Positions 7,723 to 15,660 of a stretch of DNA of 62,075 bases are shown piece after piece. The notes beneath the pieces were generated by a model. It saw only the letters and a list, made by a program, of their open reading frames with translations, had not been told where the DNA came from and searched no databases. The translations under genes were made by a program, and so were the position numbers. Positions within the stretch are counted from its first letter, which is position 1. Every line of letters begins with the position of its first letter. The DNA comes from Chloroflexota bacterium (GTDB lineage Bacteria; Chloroflexota; Dehalococcoidia; Lucifugimonadales; GCA-2719675), in NCBI GenBank assembly GCA_002719675.1, contig PBID01000017.1:1-62075 (forward strand). The letters run 5' to 3'.

Positions 7723-9084
7723 GTGACAGGAACATTAGTGAACCCAAACTCAAAAAAAATATTTAATTCAAAAATATCTCCTACAAGTTTAATTACACCC
7801 TTCCAGCAATTTACAGCTCTAGAAGCTTCTGCTGGGATAGTAATGTTTATTGCAGCTATTGCTGCTTTATTATGGGTAAACTTAATAGGCTTAGAATCTT
7901 ATGAAAATATTTGGAAAACAAAACTAACTATCGGTATTACTTCTTTCTCTATAGACGAGACGCTTCATTTTTGGATAAACGAGGGTCTGATGGCAATATT
8001 CTTTTTTGTTGTCGGTCTAGAAATCAAAAGATCAATGATTTTAGGTGATTTATCATCTCTGAAAAAATCTGCATTTCCTATTATGGCAGCGATAGGAGGG
8101 ATGTTGATTCCTGCATCAATTTTCATTGTCCTAAATTACAACCAAGAAACCATCAATGGCTGGGGAATTCCCGTAGCAACTGATATTGCATTTTCTCTTG
8201 GAGTTCTTTCGTTACTGGGTAGGAAAGTTCCTCTAACATTGAAAATCTTTCTAACCGCATTAGCTATAGTTGATGACATAGGTGCAGTACTTATCATCGC
8301 CTTGTTTTACACATCTGAGATAATTTGGCTAAAAATAGCTATAGCTGGCATTTTACTCATATTATTAATTGTGGCAAACACTTCAGGAATTCGAAATATA
8401 ACTATTTATTGCGTGGTAGGAATATGTGTTTGGATATGCTTTTTACATTCTGGAATTCATGCAACAATTGCAGGAGTTTTAGTTTCAATGACAATTCCAT
8501 TAAAAGTCCAGATAAACACTTCCGAATTTGTTGAACGTTGTAAAAATCTTTTAAAATATTTTGAGCCACCATATCACTCCAGAACTTCAAAGGGTAGTTC
8601 AGCTCTAAGTACTACAGAACAAAGGAGTGCATTAAATGGCTTAGAAATTGCAGTCAAAGAAGTAGAATCTCCTCTTCAAAGATTAGAACATAGTCTCCAC
8701 TATTGGGTAGCATTTTTTATAATTCCTATTTTTGCATTATCTAATTCTGGATTCATTATTGACCAAGATGCTATATCTAATACCGGTTCTCTAACAACAG
8801 GAATAATTTTCGGACTTGTAGCAGGCAAACCAATAGGAATATTTATTTTCAGTTATTTATCCGTAAAATTAGGAATCTCAAATCTGCCTTCAGGTGTAAA
8901 CTGGAAACAAATAGTTGGAATTGGGTTCTTAGGTGGAATCGGATTCACCATGTCTATATTCTTGAGCGGATTAGCTTTCGAATCATACGATTTAATTTCT
9001 ACTTCCAAAATGGCTATTTTTGGTGCATCTTTACTGGCAGGCATTGTAGGTTTCTTAATTTTAAAACTTACAAAAACTAATTAA
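7723..9084 (+). CDS. nhaA: Na+/H+ antiporter NhaA
   Basis: The 453-residue membrane protein has the NhaA hallmarks: GLEASAG-like opening (FTALEASAGIVMFIAA), FFFVVGLEIKR, PVATDIAFSLGVL and ALAIVDDIGAV with the paired aspartates D184/D185 that bind Na+ and H+. It exchanges cytoplasmic sodium for protons. A polar insert of some 55 residues (from about VERCKNLLKYF to AVKEVESPLQRLEHSLH) separates the two halves; comparable inserts occur in many longer NhaA proteins. The start is GTG at 7723, without a strong ribosome site; a GTG five codons on is an alternative. It is 71 bp after the deacetylase gene. Sodium export fits a marine setting. Confidence 0.95.
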   Translation: MTGTLVNPNSKKIFNSKISPTSLITPFQQFTALEASAGIVMFIAAIAALLWVNLIGLESYENIWKTKLTIGITSFSIDETLHFWINEGLMAIFFFVVGLEIKRSMILGDLSSLKKSAFPIMAAIGGMLIPASIFIVLNYNQETINGWGIPVATDIAFSLGVLSLLGRKVPLTLKIFLTALAIVDDIGAVLIIALFYTSEIIWLKIAIAGILLILLIVANTSGIRNITIYCVVGICVWICFLHSGIHATIAGVLVSMTIPLKVQINTSEFVERCKNLLKYFEPPYHSRTSKGSSALSTTEQRSALNGLEIAVKEVESPLQRLEHSLHYWVAFFIIPIFALSNSGFIIDQDAISNTGSLTTGIIFGLVAGKPIGIFIFSYLSVKLGISNLPSGVNWKQIVGIGFLGGIGFTMSIFLSGLAFESYDLISTSKMAIFGASLLAGIVGFLILKLTKTN

Positions 9085-9107
9085 TTTTCATTACCAGTCA
9101 TATCAAA

Positions 9108-9401
9108 ATGCAGGTATTAGTTTTTAAAATCAAAATAAGATTACATGATAGTAGAAGTTTGAAAAATAAACGCCAATTTGTCAAATCCACATCTACAGTG
9201 ATCCAAAAAAAATTCAATGTTTCTATTGCAGAAGTTGAAGATCAAGATTTATGGCAATTAGCCACTTTTGGAATTTCCATTTCGGGAAACAGTTCTTATC
9301 ATTTGCGTTCACAAATTTTTAATATAGTTAAACTAATTGAAGAATCAAAAGAAAACATTTCCATTATCGATTCTTACGAAGAAATTTTAACTGGATTTTA
9401 A
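9108..9401 (+). CDS. DUF503 (YlxP-like) protein
   Basis: The 97-residue product matches the DUF503 pattern: an initial beta strand, SRSLKNKRQFVKS, FNVSIAEVEDQDLWQLATFGIS, and an acidic C-terminal helix. In many bacteria DUF503 genes lie near rbfA and infB and the small protein is linked to ribosome biology, but the biochemical role is unsettled. Here it follows nhaA by 23 bp instead. The ATG has no strong ribosome site. Confidence 0.85.
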   Translation: MQVLVFKIKIRLHDSRSLKNKRQFVKSTSTVIQKKFNVSIAEVEDQDLWQLATFGISISGNSSYHLRSQIFNIVKLIEESKENISIIDSYEEILTGF

Positions 9402-9490
9402 TAAAATCTATTCAACTGCTTACAATATCACTATAATAATTAAATCTAAATTATCTAACTGACAGATGAAAATTTTCTAGGACTTAACTA

Positions 9491-10018
9491 ATGTATTGCA
9501 CCAACTGTGGACAACAATTTGAAGAAGATTCTTCTTTCTGTCCATCTTGTGGAAAATCTAAACCAACAGATATTTTCCCTCAGGTTAGTTTTTTTAAAGC
9601 TTTAGAACTGGGTTATAGGCGTGCCCCTGATTTCAGAGGCAGATCTAGACGTTCAGAATATTGGTGGTGGGTACTTTTTACAACCAGCATAAATATATTA
9701 TTAGGTTGGATTCCAATAATAGGAATTTTGATAACCTTACTCCTGTTAATTCCAACAATCTCACTAACAACAAGACGTCTTCATGACATAAATCTTTCCG
9801 GATGGTGGCAAGCTCCCATACAAGGATTAGGAATTACAGTATTGCTTCTACCTCAATCATCTTTGCCTGATCTCCTATCTTTAATATTAACGTTGATGAT
9901 ACTGGGATGCTTATGTATTTTCATATATTGGACTGCCAAAGATGGAGACAAAAATCCAAATAACTATGGAGATAGTCCTAAATTTCCAAAGACTAAAGAT
10001 ATCAATCAAAATATTTGA
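9491..10018 (+). CDS. zinc-ribbon membrane protein of the DUF805 family
   Basis: The 175-residue product begins with a zinc ribbon (MYCTNCGQQFEEDSSFCPSC, two C-x2-C pairs) and continues with a DUF805 domain: FRGRSRRSEYWWWVLF, two or more hydrophobic helices and TTRRLHDINLSGWW. DUF805 proteins are small inner-membrane proteins of unknown function; N-terminal zinc-ribbon fusions are common. There is no operon context to suggest a role: a tRNA gene follows 61 bp downstream. Confidence 0.85.
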   Translation: MYCTNCGQQFEEDSSFCPSCGKSKPTDIFPQVSFFKALELGYRRAPDFRGRSRRSEYWWWVLFTTSINILLGWIPIIGILITLLLLIPTISLTTRRLHDINLSGWWQAPIQGLGITVLLLPQSSLPDLLSLILTLMILGCLCIFIYWTAKDGDKNPNNYGDSPKFPKTKDINQNI

Positions 10019-10037
10019 TAAATAAAAAATCATTCTT

Positions 10038-10066
10038 TTTACTTGATCTCAATCAATTCGTATGCT
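10038..10066 (+). promoter_or_regulatory. promoter candidate for tRNA-Pro
   Basis: TTTACT (10038-10043), 17 bases, TATGCT (10061-10066), 13 bases before the tRNA 5' end. Each hexamer matches four of six consensus bases. Confidence 0.35.
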
Positions 10067-10079
10067 AAATTGACCAAAC

Positions 10080-10156
10080 CGGGGTGTGGCGCAGCTTGGT
10101 AGCGCACTTGCATGGGGTGCAAGGGGTCGTTGGTTCGAATCCAATCACCCCGACCA
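10080..10156 (+). tRNA. tRNA-Pro (anticodon GGG)
   Basis: A complete 77-nt cloverleaf: acceptor CGGGGTG pairs with CACCCCG, the D arm contains GCGCAGCTTGGTAGCGC, the anticodon arm is CTTGC-ATGGGGT-GCAAG with GGG at positions 34-36, and the T arm contains GGTTCGAATCC. The discriminator is A and the CCA end is encoded. It reads the proline codons CCC and CCU. Confidence 0.97.
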
Positions 10157-10209
10157 TAAAAACTATTCAAACAGAGTAGCTATGAATAATTAATCAGTCG
10201 GAGGATTCA

Positions 10210-10257
10210 TTGAAATATTCCATCAATTATAGCTTCAAAAAACTAATGGAAATTTAA
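10210..10257 (+). CDS. 15-codon leader ORF coupled to the enolase-superfamily gene
   Basis: A strong ribosome site CGGAGG (10199-10204) lies five bases before TTG at 10210, which opens a 15-residue frame (MKYSINYSFKKLMEI). Its stop TAA overlaps the ATG of the next gene as TAATG. The downstream gene has no good site of its own, so its translation may depend on this leader. It is too short for homology; it could be a coupling device or an attenuating leader. Confidence 0.45.
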   Translation: MKYSINYSFKKLMEI

Positions 10258-11426
10258 TGTCAAATCTAATAATCACATCTATAGAAGTAGACGAATTTAA
10301 GTTCCCGTTAAAAGATGTAACGAAAGACTATAACGGTTTCAATTTAGTATATAAAAAAAATTCTAACCAAACTGCAGTAACGTATGCACTAAAAGTATTC
10401 ACCAATCAAGGAATTACTGGAACATATATCGGTGGAGATTCTCCCAGTTTTGCTCAATTCAATATGTTCGCATCTTATCTAATTGGTAAAAATCCCCTAC
10501 ATAGAGAGCTTATATATAATGATGTCAAAAGAGCTCTAAGAAAATTTGACAAAATGGGAATGGGGCCAATAGATATAGCACTCTGGGACTTAGCTGGAAA
10601 ATATTATAATGCTCCCATATATGAACTATTAGGGGGTTGGAAAACTAAAATTCCTGCATACGCAAGTACGATGCACGGAGACAGAAACGGGGGATTAGAT
10701 TCTCCAGATGCTTACGCAGAATTCGCAGTTTCATGTAAAAATATGGGATATCCAGCTTTCAAAATTCATGGCTGGGGTGATTATAAGCTGGAAGAAGAAA
10801 TTCAAACAATTCTAAAAGTTAGAGAAGCAGTAGGAAATAACATGGATCTAATGCTTGACCCAGCCTGTGAAATTAATACATTCTTAGAAACTGTTAAAAT
10901 TGGCAAAGCATGTGATGAAGCAAATTATCTATGGCTAGAAGACCCCTACAAAGATACTGGTATTTCAATTCATGGACATAAAATGCTTAAAGGGCTAATC
11001 AAAACTCCTATATTACAAACGGAACATATCAGAGGATTAGAAGAACATGTTAACTTCATACAATCAGGTGCCACTGACATTGTAAGAGTAGATCCTGCAT
11101 ATGATGGTGGAATTACTGGTGCAATGAAAATTGCACATGCAGCGGAAGGTTTTGGGCTAGATTGTGAAGTACACGCTCCTGGTCCTGCACAAAGACATTT
11201 AATTGCATCTATACGCAATACAAATTATTATGAAATGGCCCTTGTACATCCAAAAACATCAACAAACGGAACAATAGTAGATGAAGTGTATCAAAACTAT
11301 GAGGATTCTTTAACTTCTATTGATTCCGAAGGAAAAGTTTCAATACCAAACGCAGCTGGATTAGGGGTTGAATACAATTGGGACTTTATAGCAAAAAATA
11401 AAACGGGGGGAAGAAAATACGAATAA
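10257..11426 (+). CDS. mandelate racemase/muconate-lactonizing family enzyme (enolase superfamily)
   Basis: The 389-residue product shows the two-domain enolase-superfamily plan. The N-terminal capping domain is followed by a barrel with FKIHGWG (K-x-H type catalytic strand), LMLDPACEI (first metal Asp), WLEDPY (second ligand Glu), LQTEHIRG (third ligand Glu), VRVDPAYDGGITGAMKIAH and CEVHAPG. Family members abstract a proton alpha to a carboxylate; many are sugar-acid dehydratases or racemases. The substrate is not assignable. Start ATG 10257 overlaps the stop of a leader ORF. Expanded enolase paralogues are reported for SAR202 Chloroflexota. Confidence 0.85.
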   Translation: MSNLIITSIEVDEFKFPLKDVTKDYNGFNLVYKKNSNQTAVTYALKVFTNQGITGTYIGGDSPSFAQFNMFASYLIGKNPLHRELIYNDVKRALRKFDKMGMGPIDIALWDLAGKYYNAPIYELLGGWKTKIPAYASTMHGDRNGGLDSPDAYAEFAVSCKNMGYPAFKIHGWGDYKLEEEIQTILKVREAVGNNMDLMLDPACEINTFLETVKIGKACDEANYLWLEDPYKDTGISIHGHKMLKGLIKTPILQTEHIRGLEEHVNFIQSGATDIVRVDPAYDGGITGAMKIAHAAEGFGLDCEVHAPGPAQRHLIASIRNTNYYEMALVHPKTSTNGTIVDEVYQNYEDSLTSIDSEGKVSIPNAAGLGVEYNWDFIAKNKTGGRKYE

Positions 11427-11432
11427 AGACTG

Positions 11433-11741
11433 TTATTTCCTGCCTGATCCATGATTAAAATTATCACTTACACTAAAAACACCTAAATCTTTTCCTTGAT
11501 GTACGTGCACTATAATTTCTTCTTTCGTTACTCCAACTGCCTCACATAATTCTTCGTCCATTGCATCAATTAATTCTTGTATTTGTTGAGATGTAACGTG
11601 ATTTAAAACATTTAAACTTGCGTGAACAACATTATCCGCAAAATGAATATCTAATCTACCTATAGACTCTTCAGAATATAAAACAGTATAACATTCGGAT
11701 GAACGAGTTCTACATTCACGTTCAAAATAAAATTTATCCAT
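11433..11741 (-). CDS. conserved-looking small protein of unknown function
   Basis: The 102-residue soluble, acidic protein (MDKFYFERECRTRSSECYTVLY...) is not one I recognise. It has two Cys in the first 17 residues, a central helix predicted at SQQIQELIDAMDEELCEAV and a C-terminal HVHQGKDLG segment. AGGTGA just upstream of ATG 11741 supports expression. It lies downstream of proBA on the same strand after a 44-bp gap, so it may be the third gene of that operon. It converges with the enolase-superfamily gene six bases away. Confidence 0.6.
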   Translation of the reverse strand: MDKFYFERECRTRSSECYTVLYSEESIGRLDIHFADNVVHASLNVLNHVTSQQIQELIDAMDEELCEAVGVTKEEIIVHVHQGKDLGVFSVSDNFNHGSGRK

Positions 11742-11785
11742 ATATCACCTGATATTTTAAGAAAATAATCACAAATCAATGAAAA

Positions 11786-13066
11786 TTATTCTCTAATTTG
11801 ACCATTACCTTCTACGATCCATTTATATGAAGTCAATTCATCTGGCCCCATTGGACCTCTAGCATGAATTTTATTTGTACTAATAGCAACTTCTGCACCT
11901 AATCCTAATTCAGAGCCATCATTAAATCTAGTACTAGAATTCAAAAACACCACAGAAGCATCAATTTCTCTTAAAAATTTTTCTCCATTTTTTGGAATCG
12001 AAGTAATTATACATTCAGAATGCCCAGAACCAAAATTTTGAATGTGAGAAACAGCTGAATCAAAGGAATTTACTACCTTGATAGCTAAAGTCAATCCTAA
12101 AAATTCTTTACCCCAATCAGTTTGTTCTGCTTGAAGAATATTATCATCAATTTTATTATTCTGTTGAGCAATTTCAAATGCATTCGGATCACACTTAAAC
12201 ATTACATTTTTATCAATTAATTTATCTAATAACATGTCTAAAAAAACAGATGCTATGTCACTATGTAAAATTACAGTATCAACTGCATTGCAAACATATG
12301 GATTTGAAGTCTTAGCATTATCAACTATAGAAACAGCCATAGGTATATCCGAAATGCTATCTACGTATATGTGGCAAACACCTATACCACCAGTAATTGA
12401 AGGCATAGTAGCTTTATCAGATACATACTTTATCAATTCAGCTCCACCTCTAGGTACCATAAGATCTATATATTGATTCATATTTAACATGTCATTTACA
12501 ATTTCTCTATTAGTGTCAGGCACAAATTGAATGATGTCCTTAGGTAAACCTGATAAAGAAATGGAGTCCCTAATTATTTCAGATAATAATAAATTTGAAT
12601 TAAATGCATCACTTCCGCCACGCAAAATTACTGCATTGGACGATTTAATACATATTGCTGAAATATCTACAGTAACATTAGGACGACTTTCATAAATCAC
12701 ACCAATAACACCAATTGGCACTCGTACTTTTGAAGCTTTCAAACCATTCGGTAATAATTTTTGATCAAATTCAATACCCACGGATTCTTTTAACTCAGAG
12801 ATCCTAATCATATCTCCAGAAATTTTCTGAATACTTGATTCGTCTAATTTCATCCTGCCAATCAAAGAAGGGCTGAGACCTGAAGAAATTGCATTCTCCA
12901 CATCAGAATTATTTGCATCAAGAATTTCACTTTTTCTATCTAATAACTGTTCAGAAATATTCAATAACGCACGATTCCTAGAAGACGATTCATATTTCAA
13001 AAACTCAGACGCAGATTCTTTAGCTTTAATACCAATTTCATTTAATTTTGAATTTAATTTAACCAT
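11786..13066 (-). CDS. proA: gamma-glutamyl phosphate reductase
   Basis: This 426-residue enzyme reduces gamma-glutamyl phosphate with NADPH to glutamate 5-semialdehyde, the second step of proline synthesis, in the cytoplasm. The aldehyde-dehydrogenase fold is clear: VIYESRPNVTVD, AVILRGGSDAFNSN, VPRGGAELI and the catalytic-cysteine segment NPYVCNAVDTVILH, ending with ARGPMGPDELTSYKW. Length matches the family (about 415-430). It follows proB by 15 bp, the normal proBA arrangement. Confidence 0.97.
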   Translation of the reverse strand: MVKLNSKLNEIGIKAKESASEFLKYESSSRNRALLNISEQLLDRKSEILDANNSDVENAISSGLSPSLIGRMKLDESSIQKISGDMIRISELKESVGIEFDQKLLPNGLKASKVRVPIGVIGVIYESRPNVTVDISAICIKSSNAVILRGGSDAFNSNLLLSEIIRDSISLSGLPKDIIQFVPDTNREIVNDMLNMNQYIDLMVPRGGAELIKYVSDKATMPSITGGIGVCHIYVDSISDIPMAVSIVDNAKTSNPYVCNAVDTVILHSDIASVFLDMLLDKLIDKNVMFKCDPNAFEIAQQNNKIDDNILQAEQTDWGKEFLGLTLAIKVVNSFDSAVSHIQNFGSGHSECIITSIPKNGEKFLREIDASVVFLNSSTRFNDGSELGLGAEVAISTNKIHARGPMGPDELTSYKWIVEGNGQIRE

Positions 13067-13081
13067 AATAGAATCTTATAT

Positions 13082-14200
13082 TTAAATTAACACCATATTA
13101 TTTCTATGTATAACTTCTTCTCCATAGTTATACCCTAAAAGTTCATCAAATTTTTCAGACCTTTTGCCCATTATCTTAATTATATCTCCAGAATCATAGT
13201 CTGTAATTCCAACTGCAAAGGAAACCAAATTTGGTCCAACAATTGAAACTATATCACCTCTATTAAAAGAGCCAGTTACATTTTTTATACCAACAGACAA
13301 TAAACTCCCACTTTTTTCTTGAATAGCTACTAATGCGCCTTCATCAATTGTAATCTGTCCGCTATTTGATAATGCACTAATCATCCATCTCTTACGACTT
13401 TCTATTTTATTCACGTCCGCAGGGAAAAATGTACCACATTTAGATCCTGATAGTAATTTTGATAAAATATTCTCTTGTAACCCGCTAGCTATGACAGTAT
13501 CTACTCCAGATTTAGTAGCTAATTTTGCTGCACTCAATTTTGTTATCATGCCACCCCTACCTTGAGTATCTAAGGACTCTCCTCCCATCGCTTCAATATT
13601 CTCATCAATACTGGCTACATTTTCAACCAAAACAGCTGAAGAATCTAAATTAGGATCAGAAGTATATAATCCACCAACAACACCAAGCATAATTAACAAA
13701 TCTGCATCTATAAGATTTGCAACCATAGCAGAAAGAGTGTCATTATCTCCAAATGTTTCACCGTGAAGTTCATCAACAGCTACAACATCATTTTCATTAA
13801 TAATTGGAATCAGATTTAAATCAATAAGCGATAAAAGAGTATTTCTAATATTTAAATACTTCTCTCTTACAGAAAAATCAGACCTGGTAAGTAGTGCTTG
13901 AGCCACTGACAAATCTCTAGAAGAAAAAAATTCTCCATAAACATGAATCAATCTTCCTTGACCTGCAGCTGCTAAAACTTGTCTGAAAGGAACATTTTTT
14001 TGATCTGAATTCCTAATCACAGCTCTCCCAGCAGCCACAGCACCAGAAGAGACTAATATAACTTCGATTCCTTCATTTTTCAGAGCAGAAATTTCTTCAA
14101 CAAGATTCTCCATAAATCCTAGGTTTAACGTGCCAGATTTGTCTGTAATTAATGCTGTCCCTGCTTTAATAACTATTCTTTTATAATTATTGGAATTCAT
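13082..14200 (-). CDS. proB: glutamate 5-kinase
   Basis: The 372-residue enzyme phosphorylates glutamate with ATP, the first and feedback-controlled step of proline synthesis. The amino-acid-kinase domain shows VIKAGTALITD, VSSGAVAAGR, INENDVVAVDELHGETFGDND and GRGGMITKLSAAK. A C-terminal PUA domain (about residues 275-365, with VGITDYDSGDIIKIMGKRS) is present, as in the E. coli type. proA follows after 15 bp, so the pair is one operon. Confidence 0.97.
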   Translation of the reverse strand: MNSNNYKRIVIKAGTALITDKSGTLNLGFMENLVEEISALKNEGIEVILVSSGAVAAGRAVIRNSDQKNVPFRQVLAAAGQGRLIHVYGEFFSSRDLSVAQALLTRSDFSVREKYLNIRNTLLSLIDLNLIPIINENDVVAVDELHGETFGDNDTLSAMVANLIDADLLIMLGVVGGLYTSDPNLDSSAVLVENVASIDENIEAMGGESLDTQGRGGMITKLSAAKLATKSGVDTVIASGLQENILSKLLSGSKCGTFFPADVNKIESRKRWMISALSNSGQITIDEGALVAIQEKSGSLLSVGIKNVTGSFNRGDIVSIVGPNLVSFAVGITDYDSGDIIKIMGKRSEKFDELLGYNYGEEVIHRNNMVLI

Positions 14201-14238
14201 ATATCAACCGTAATTCAATATAGTTTTTAATTATTAGT

Positions 14239-15345
14239 TTACCAGTCAGGATCGTAATCATCATATAGATTATTAGTTACCCGGTTTTGTTCTGTACCAT
14301 CAGGACGCATCACAAAAATTTCAGAATCTCCATCCAAATAGGAAACAAAAGCAATCTTCCTCCCATTTGGTGACCATACAGGTTGATCATCTCGTACATT
14401 ATTACGAGTTAATCTAACAACCTTATTATTCTTTTTAATATTAACAACATAAATTTCAGAATCTTCTCCTAGCCCAGAAACAAACAGTATTTTTTCACTT
14501 TTAGGCCCCCATGAAATATTCGAAATCCTTGAAATGTCATCTGGCAATTCTATTCTTTTATAATCCGTTGTTTCACTATGAACAGAATTTCCAAATACCT
14601 TCTTATACCATTGAGAATTTGTTTCAATTGGCTTCAATGAAAAATTTTCATCATCATAATCAGCAATATAAAGACCTGTAAAATCACCTTGATTAGAAAG
14701 GAAAATTAATTTCTCTCCATCTGGTGATAGCTTGGGAGAAAAAGCATTAAAATCTATCAATCTATTTTCATTCACTCCATCAGGATTACGAACGTAAATT
14801 CCTTGAATACCTTCAATATCTGAAGAAAAGAAAATAGATTTCCCATCTATAGACCAATCTCCTACCTCATATCCTGGAATAGAGGTTAGTTTAAGTGGTT
14901 CAGATTCATCAATTCCCATCACGTATATGGAAGGACCGGAGTCAGAAGCATAAACTATTTTTTCTCCGTCAGGCGACCAGATTTGACTTGATAAATTATA
15001 TGGACCTCCAACAAACAAATCTACATAATTTTTACCCTCTAAGTCATTATTGTTAAGTAAATAAATTGATTGTATCCCGTTAAAATTTTTTAAAAATACA
15101 ATATGACTACTATCAGAAGAAACTTTTGGAGAAAATTCATCTTCCAAATCATCAGTTATAGCCTGTAGGTTTTGGCCATCAGAATCTATAGAAAATATAT
15201 CAAAATTACCATTTTGATTCGACGAAAAAATTATTGGAGGCTCTTTTGAAATAGTAGTAGAACAGCCTAAAACCAAAAATACCCCAACAACCTGAATTAA
15301 ATGGATTATGTAAATAAAATTTTTCAAGTTTTTAACCACAAACAA
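14239..15345 (-). CDS. PD40 (TolB-like) beta-propeller lipoprotein
   Basis: The 368-residue product starts with a membrane-targeting segment ending in the lipobox-like VFLVLGCS, so it is probably a lipoprotein on the outer face of the membrane. The remainder is a run of PD40 blades: NGNFDIFSIDSDGQN, IWSPDGEKIVYAS, KLSPDGEKLIFLS and PVWSPNGRKIAFVSYLDGDS. No TolA, TolQ, TolR or Pal gene is nearby, so this is a stand-alone propeller rather than TolB of a Tol-Pal system. The first start is TTG at 15345; later TTG/GTG codons before the signal are possible. It is 38 bp downstream side-by-side with proB on the same strand. Confidence 0.8.
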   Translation of the reverse strand: MFVVKNLKNFIYIIHLIQVVGVFLVLGCSTTISKEPPIIFSSNQNGNFDIFSIDSDGQNLQAITDDLEDEFSPKVSSDSSHIVFLKNFNGIQSIYLLNNNDLEGKNYVDLFVGGPYNLSSQIWSPDGEKIVYASDSGPSIYVMGIDESEPLKLTSIPGYEVGDWSIDGKSIFFSSDIEGIQGIYVRNPDGVNENRLIDFNAFSPKLSPDGEKLIFLSNQGDFTGLYIADYDDENFSLKPIETNSQWYKKVFGNSVHSETTDYKRIELPDDISRISNISWGPKSEKILFVSGLGEDSEIYVVNIKKNNKVVRLTRNNVRDDQPVWSPNGRKIAFVSYLDGDSEIFVMRPDGTEQNRVTNNLYDDYDPDW

Positions 15346-15660
15346 ATATTCACATCAATTTCAAGAATAGTAATATAATTAAAATTTATACCTGACAAAT
15401 ACAATACGCCTTACTGCAAAAATTTGAATTACATCGATTTTGTTAACTCGAGTTTAACTCGAGATAAAACGTAAAAAAAGGGGCCTTCAGTTCTAAATTC
15501 ATGGATTTATTAAAATATAAAATACGAAAATCGAATTTTATAACACCTAATAACCTTTTATATACTTACTAAATTAACATAATCAATGTTTAACTATATC
15601 ATTACAATTATAAATTTAAATCAATAGTAGATTAATCGAATAAATTTAACGGAGTAAGAT
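15346..15660. other. 315-bp AT-rich gap between divergent genes
   Basis: The gap separates the PD40 lipoprotein (minus) from the pilus operon (plus). It contains the TTAACTCGAG direct repeat at 15443-15463 and the ribosome site GGAG before the TTG start of pilB. No RNA gene or further ORF is visible. Confidence 0.6.
15443..15463. promoter_or_regulatory. TTAACTCGAG direct repeat, operator-like
   Basis: Two copies of the 10-mer TTAACTCGAG (15443-15452 and 15454-15463) are separated by one base, giving an 11-bp period, about one helix turn. Each contains the palindrome CTCGAG. It stands about 200 bp upstream of pilB and 100 bp upstream of the lipoprotein gene, and it is unusually GC-rich for its surroundings. 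Confidence 0.4.

Noticed and set aside
8520-8690. Polar insert in NhaA as a novel domain
   Set aside because: Similar inserts are known in many longer bacterial NhaA proteins, so it is not unusual.
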